Shown in pieces: positions 6,603 through 8,841 of a DNA stretch of 8,841 bases (position 1 is its first letter; the number at the start of each line of letters is the position of its first letter). Both the position numbers and the translations under genes were made by a program. Location: positions 1 through 8,841 of the forward strand of contig CAZSDW010000081.1 in the NCBI GenBank assembly GCA_964605705.1. Reading direction: 5' to 3'. The notes under the pieces are model-generated. The model searched no databases and was not told the origin of the DNA. It saw only the letters and a list, made by a program, of their open reading frames with translations. The stretch comes from CAZSDW01 sp964605705 (GTDB taxonomy: Bacteria; Fidelibacterota; UBA2242).

Positions 6603-7730
6603 ATGATTACCAAAACTACCATCTGTCATGTTACGATCGGTCATAATCCCACCGATGACAGAATTTTCTACAAAGAAATCTTATCCCTGAAAAAACGCTA
6701 TGAAAATGTTGCCCTTGTTGCACCGGATTTCAATCCACCTGATCCGAAATACAATGTCATTTACAAGCCCTTTCCGGCATCCGGTTTCTTAAAAAAATTG
6801 TGGCGCGCTTACCAATTAGCCCGGGAAGTCAAAGCCGATCTCTATCATGTGCATGAATTTGATTTTCTGCCCTTTGCACTGCTCCTGAAATACAAATACA
6901 AACGGAAAGTGATTTACGATGCCCATGAGACAATTTTCTGGTATGTCATCGAGTTCTCCCGACATTCCCGATGGATAACATTTGTACCGGCACTGATTGC
7001 CCAATCAATTGAATGGCTTTGTGCTGCCTTTGTCGATTATATTGTTGCCACCATATTTATTGCTCCCGGATTCCGACCATTTAAAAAGAAATTTGCCAAA
7101 CTTTATAATTATCCGGTGCTGTCATTTTTCGGAGGAAAAATTGCCAATATTGGCAATCAATCCAAACCGGTGATTCTCTATCCCGGACAACTGGTACCGG
7201 CGCGCAAAATTGAGCTCATGATCACCGCAATGGCGCACGTTAAGCCCCAATTCCCAAATGCAAAACTGCTGATTGTCGGACAAGCCGCCGATGAATACAA
7301 ATTGCACCTGAATCGGTTAGTGACAGATTTGCAATTGCGGGACGTGGTCGAATTCCGTCAACCGGTGCCCTATGAATCCATGCCCGAACTACTACGGACA
7401 GCGACCATCGGAATGTCATCACTGACCCCAAATGTATCCTTTCGGCGCTCGTTACAAATTAAACCATTCGAATTCATGGTTATGGGAATACCGGTATTAG
7501 GGTGCCGGGTACCTTCAATTGAGTTCTATGTTGAACAAACCGGATCCGGGGTGATAATCGATCCCGTGACACAGGAATCAATTGCAGCAGCCATAAATGA
7601 TCTTTTAGCTCATCCTGAAAAGCGCCTTGCCATGGGAAAAGCGGGACGCCGGGCAACCCGTGAAAAATACAACTGGAACGTCATGGAAAAACGATTGTTT
7701 AACATTTATCAAAAAGTGCTGAAATGCTGA
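6603..7730 (+). CDS. Family 4 (GT-B) glycosyltransferase
   Basis: This 375-residue protein should transfer a sugar from a nucleotide-sugar to a lipid-linked acceptor on the cytoplasmic face. The N-terminal Rossmann half opens with ICHVTIGHNPTDDRIFYKE, a form common in polysaccharide-locus GT4 enzymes, and contains ADLYHVHEFDFLPFA near 80 and VIYDAHET near 102. The hydrophobic stretch at about 120-155 is probably a membrane-touching surface rather than a true membrane segment. The C-terminal half has the VILYPGQLVPARK donor loop near 190-202, AKLLIVGQA near 220 and KPFEFMVMGIPVLG with the conserved Glu at 290 and Gly at 295. It ends with a basic helix (LFNIYQKVLK). It starts 7 bp after the flippase stop without a clear ribosome site, and its stop overlaps the next start by 7 bp. 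Substrate specificity cannot be read from the sequence. Confidence 0.93.
   Translation: MITKTTICHVTIGHNPTDDRIFYKEILSLKKRYENVALVAPDFNPPDPKYNVIYKPFPASGFLKKLWRAYQLAREVKADLYHVHEFDFLPFALLLKYKYKRKVIYDAHETIFWYVIEFSRHSRWITFVPALIAQSIEWLCAAFVDYIVATIFIAPGFRPFKKKFAKLYNYPVLSFFGGKIANIGNQSKPVILYPGQLVPARKIELMITAMAHVKPQFPNAKLLIVGQAADEYKLHLNRLVTDLQLRDVVEFRQPVPYESMPELLRTATIGMSSLTPNVSFRRSLQIKPFEFMVMGIPVLGCRVPSIEFYVEQTGSGVIIDPVTQESIAAAINDLLAHPEKRLAMGKAGRRATREKYNWNVMEKRLFNIYQKVLKC
7140..7157. repeat. Perfect 18-bp palindrome inside the GT4 coding region
   Basis: The sequence ATTGCCAATATTGGCAAT equals its own reverse complement over all 18 bases and stops at the next flanking pair. It encodes KIANIGNQ in the loop joining the two Rossmann halves, where protein constraint is usually low. 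It could bind a dimeric protein, form a hairpin in the mRNA or be chance. Confidence 0.6.
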
Positions 7731-8806
7731 AAATTCTCTACATCTCACCTGAAAACACCGTTGGAATTTTATCCTATTGGAAAAAAGCCCACGAGCTAAA
7801 CGGCAACTACTGCCGCTTCGTGACTTTCTATCCTACCGCCGCCGGCTATGAAGAAGATATTCTGCTGAATCTGCCCTTTATTGCATCCAGACCATGGTAT
7901 ATCGGTTTCAGGCGCTGGATGATTCGAAATACCGAAGGACGGGAATCGCATTCCAATCTCGATGGCTATCCCCCGGTCTGGAATCCCTCGGAATGGCAGA
8001 AAAAACTCAATCGGTTTCGGGAATGGTTCTGGCGCCGGAAAATAAACAAAGCGATCAAAGAACACAATCTCGAGGATTTCGACGTTTATCACTTCGAATG
8101 GGGGCTGGATTTTTATCGGAACGCGGAATTTGCCCGCAAGATGAAAGCAAAAGGCAAGAAAATCATCTGTCATTTTCACGGACAGGACTTGAGAAACCGG
8201 GGCGTCATTCCGGAAATGCACGCCATTGCCGACCTGAATCTGAGCAACGAACTGGACCTGATCTACATGCACCCAAACCTGCAGTATCTGTTTCTGCCCT
8301 ATGATGTCAAGTCTTTTGAAATAAAGAGGAAGCTCGGGAAACCGATAACTATCTGCCATGCTACCACAAATCGGACTATCAAGGGCTCGGATAAAATTAT
8401 CGAAGTTTGTCAGGAATTAAAGAAAAGCCATGGTATCCGGTTCATTTTCATTGAAAACCTGCCCCATGATGAAGTGATTGAGTTGAAAAGCCAATCTGAT
8501 ATTTACATCGATCATGTCGGCGAATTGACCTGGGGTTATGGTATGAACTCTCTGGAAACGCTCTCTATGGGTATCGCCTCTGCCACATATCTGAATGATA
8601 CCTATGAGAAATTTATCCCCGATCATCCGTTCATCAATGTGCGCCCGGACAATTTAAAAGACATTCTGATAAAGTATATCGAGAATCCGGAACTCATTGT
8701 TCAAAAGGGCAAAGAGGGGCGCAATTGGGTTGAGAAATATCATGACTATCACAACGTGATTCAGAAGCTATATGACTATTATCGCATTATCGGAGTGAAA
8801 ATTTAA
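7724..8806 (+). CDS. Divergent GT-B glycosyltransferase of a polysaccharide locus
   Basis: This 360-residue protein has a less typical N-terminal half than its neighbour. It opens with MLKILYISPEN and VGILSYWKKAHEL, followed by a tryptophan- and arginine-rich segment (about 55-115) that may contact the membrane or acceptor. The core then shows DVYHFEWGLDFY near 125, IICHFHGQDLRNRG near 147, a LIYMHPNLQYLFLPYDV segment near 185 and HATTNRTIKGSD near 209, the last being typical of GT4-related proteins. The C-terminal GT-B signature is YGMNSLETLSMGIASA, with the conserved Glu at 278. Length is normal. Its ATG overlaps the previous stop (ATGCTGA, 7 bases), which indicates translational coupling. 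The next gene starts 4 bp after its stop. It should add a sugar to the same glycan; donor and acceptor are unknown. Confidence 0.85.
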   Translation: MLKILYISPENTVGILSYWKKAHELNGNYCRFVTFYPTAAGYEEDILLNLPFIASRPWYIGFRRWMIRNTEGRESHSNLDGYPPVWNPSEWQKKLNRFREWFWRRKINKAIKEHNLEDFDVYHFEWGLDFYRNAEFARKMKAKGKKIICHFHGQDLRNRGVIPEMHAIADLNLSNELDLIYMHPNLQYLFLPYDVKSFEIKRKLGKPITICHATTNRTIKGSDKIIEVCQELKKSHGIRFIFIENLPHDEVIELKSQSDIYIDHVGELTWGYGMNSLETLSMGIASATYLNDTYEKFIPDHPFINVRPDNLKDILIKYIENPELIVQKGKEGRNWVEKYHDYHNVIQKLYDYYRIIGVKI

Positions 8807-8810
8807 TCCG

Positions 8811-8841
8811 ATGAAAATCACCTTCATCCTGCCCGGTTTTA
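8811..8841 (+). CDS. Start of a further gene, probably a glycosyltransferase (partial)
   Basis: An ATG 4 bp after the previous stop opens ten codons reading MKITFILPGF before the window ends. This opening, a first Rossmann beta strand followed by PGF, is common in GT4 enzymes, and the spacing fits continuation of the operon. Too little is present to be sure of the product. Confidence 0.55.
   Translation, partial: MKITFILPGF

Noticed and set aside
7796..8359. 187-codon open frame on the - strand
   Set aside because: It lies wholly inside the glycosyltransferase gene at 7724-8806, has no recognisable protein features and no ribosome site; it is a shadow frame.
1..8841. tRNA, rRNA, CRISPR array, insertion sequence, phage or toxin-antitoxin genes
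   Set aside because: I saw no cloverleaf sequence, regularly spaced repeats, transposase motifs or flanking terminal repeats; base composition and gene style look uniform across the window.

Overview
The window is about 8.8 kb with moderate G+C, and every gene I can support lies on the + strand. It looks like chromosomal DNA of a bacterium with a peptidoglycan wall and a surface-polysaccharide locus. I cannot name the organism. The mixed use of Shine-Dalgarno sites (clear before two genes, absent before most others) and the presence of an SsnA-like amidohydrolase with a TM1266-like small protein would fit an uncultured, probably anaerobic lineage, perhaps related to Calditrichota, KSB1 or Cloacimonadota. 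That is a low-confidence guess from the proteins alone.

Layout. (1) 102-2264 encodes a bifunctional class A penicillin-binding protein (PBP1A type) with all its catalytic motifs. (2) After a 150-bp gap with a possible promoter come two closely spaced genes. The first (2415-3734) is an SsnA-like amidohydrolase that has lost several residues this superfamily needs for metal binding and catalysis. The second (3753-4010) is an 85-residue protein resembling the TM1266 family, known as the putative iron-only hydrogenase system regulator. (3) A 135-bp gap holds a near-perfect 20-bp palindrome and a separate GC-rich hairpin. (4) From 4146 to the window end runs a tight polysaccharide cluster: a FemAB/GNAT-type acyltransferase, a Wzx-type flippase, two GT-B glycosyltransferases and the first ten codons of a further gene. 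Gaps are 29 bp, 7 bp, a 7-bp overlap and 4 bp, so this part is probably one operon that continues past the right edge.

How the parts work together. PBP1A polymerises and cross-links peptidoglycan. The polysaccharide genes would assemble a lipid-linked glycan (glycosyltransferases), move it across the inner membrane (flippase) and possibly decorate it or a peptide with an acyl or aminoacyl group (FemAB-like protein). The SsnA-like and TM1266-like pair does not fit wall or glycan synthesis and is the least explained part. Its combination of good overall SsnA similarity with a broken active site is the main observation worth following. I found no RNA genes, CRISPR array, insertion sequence or phage genes.
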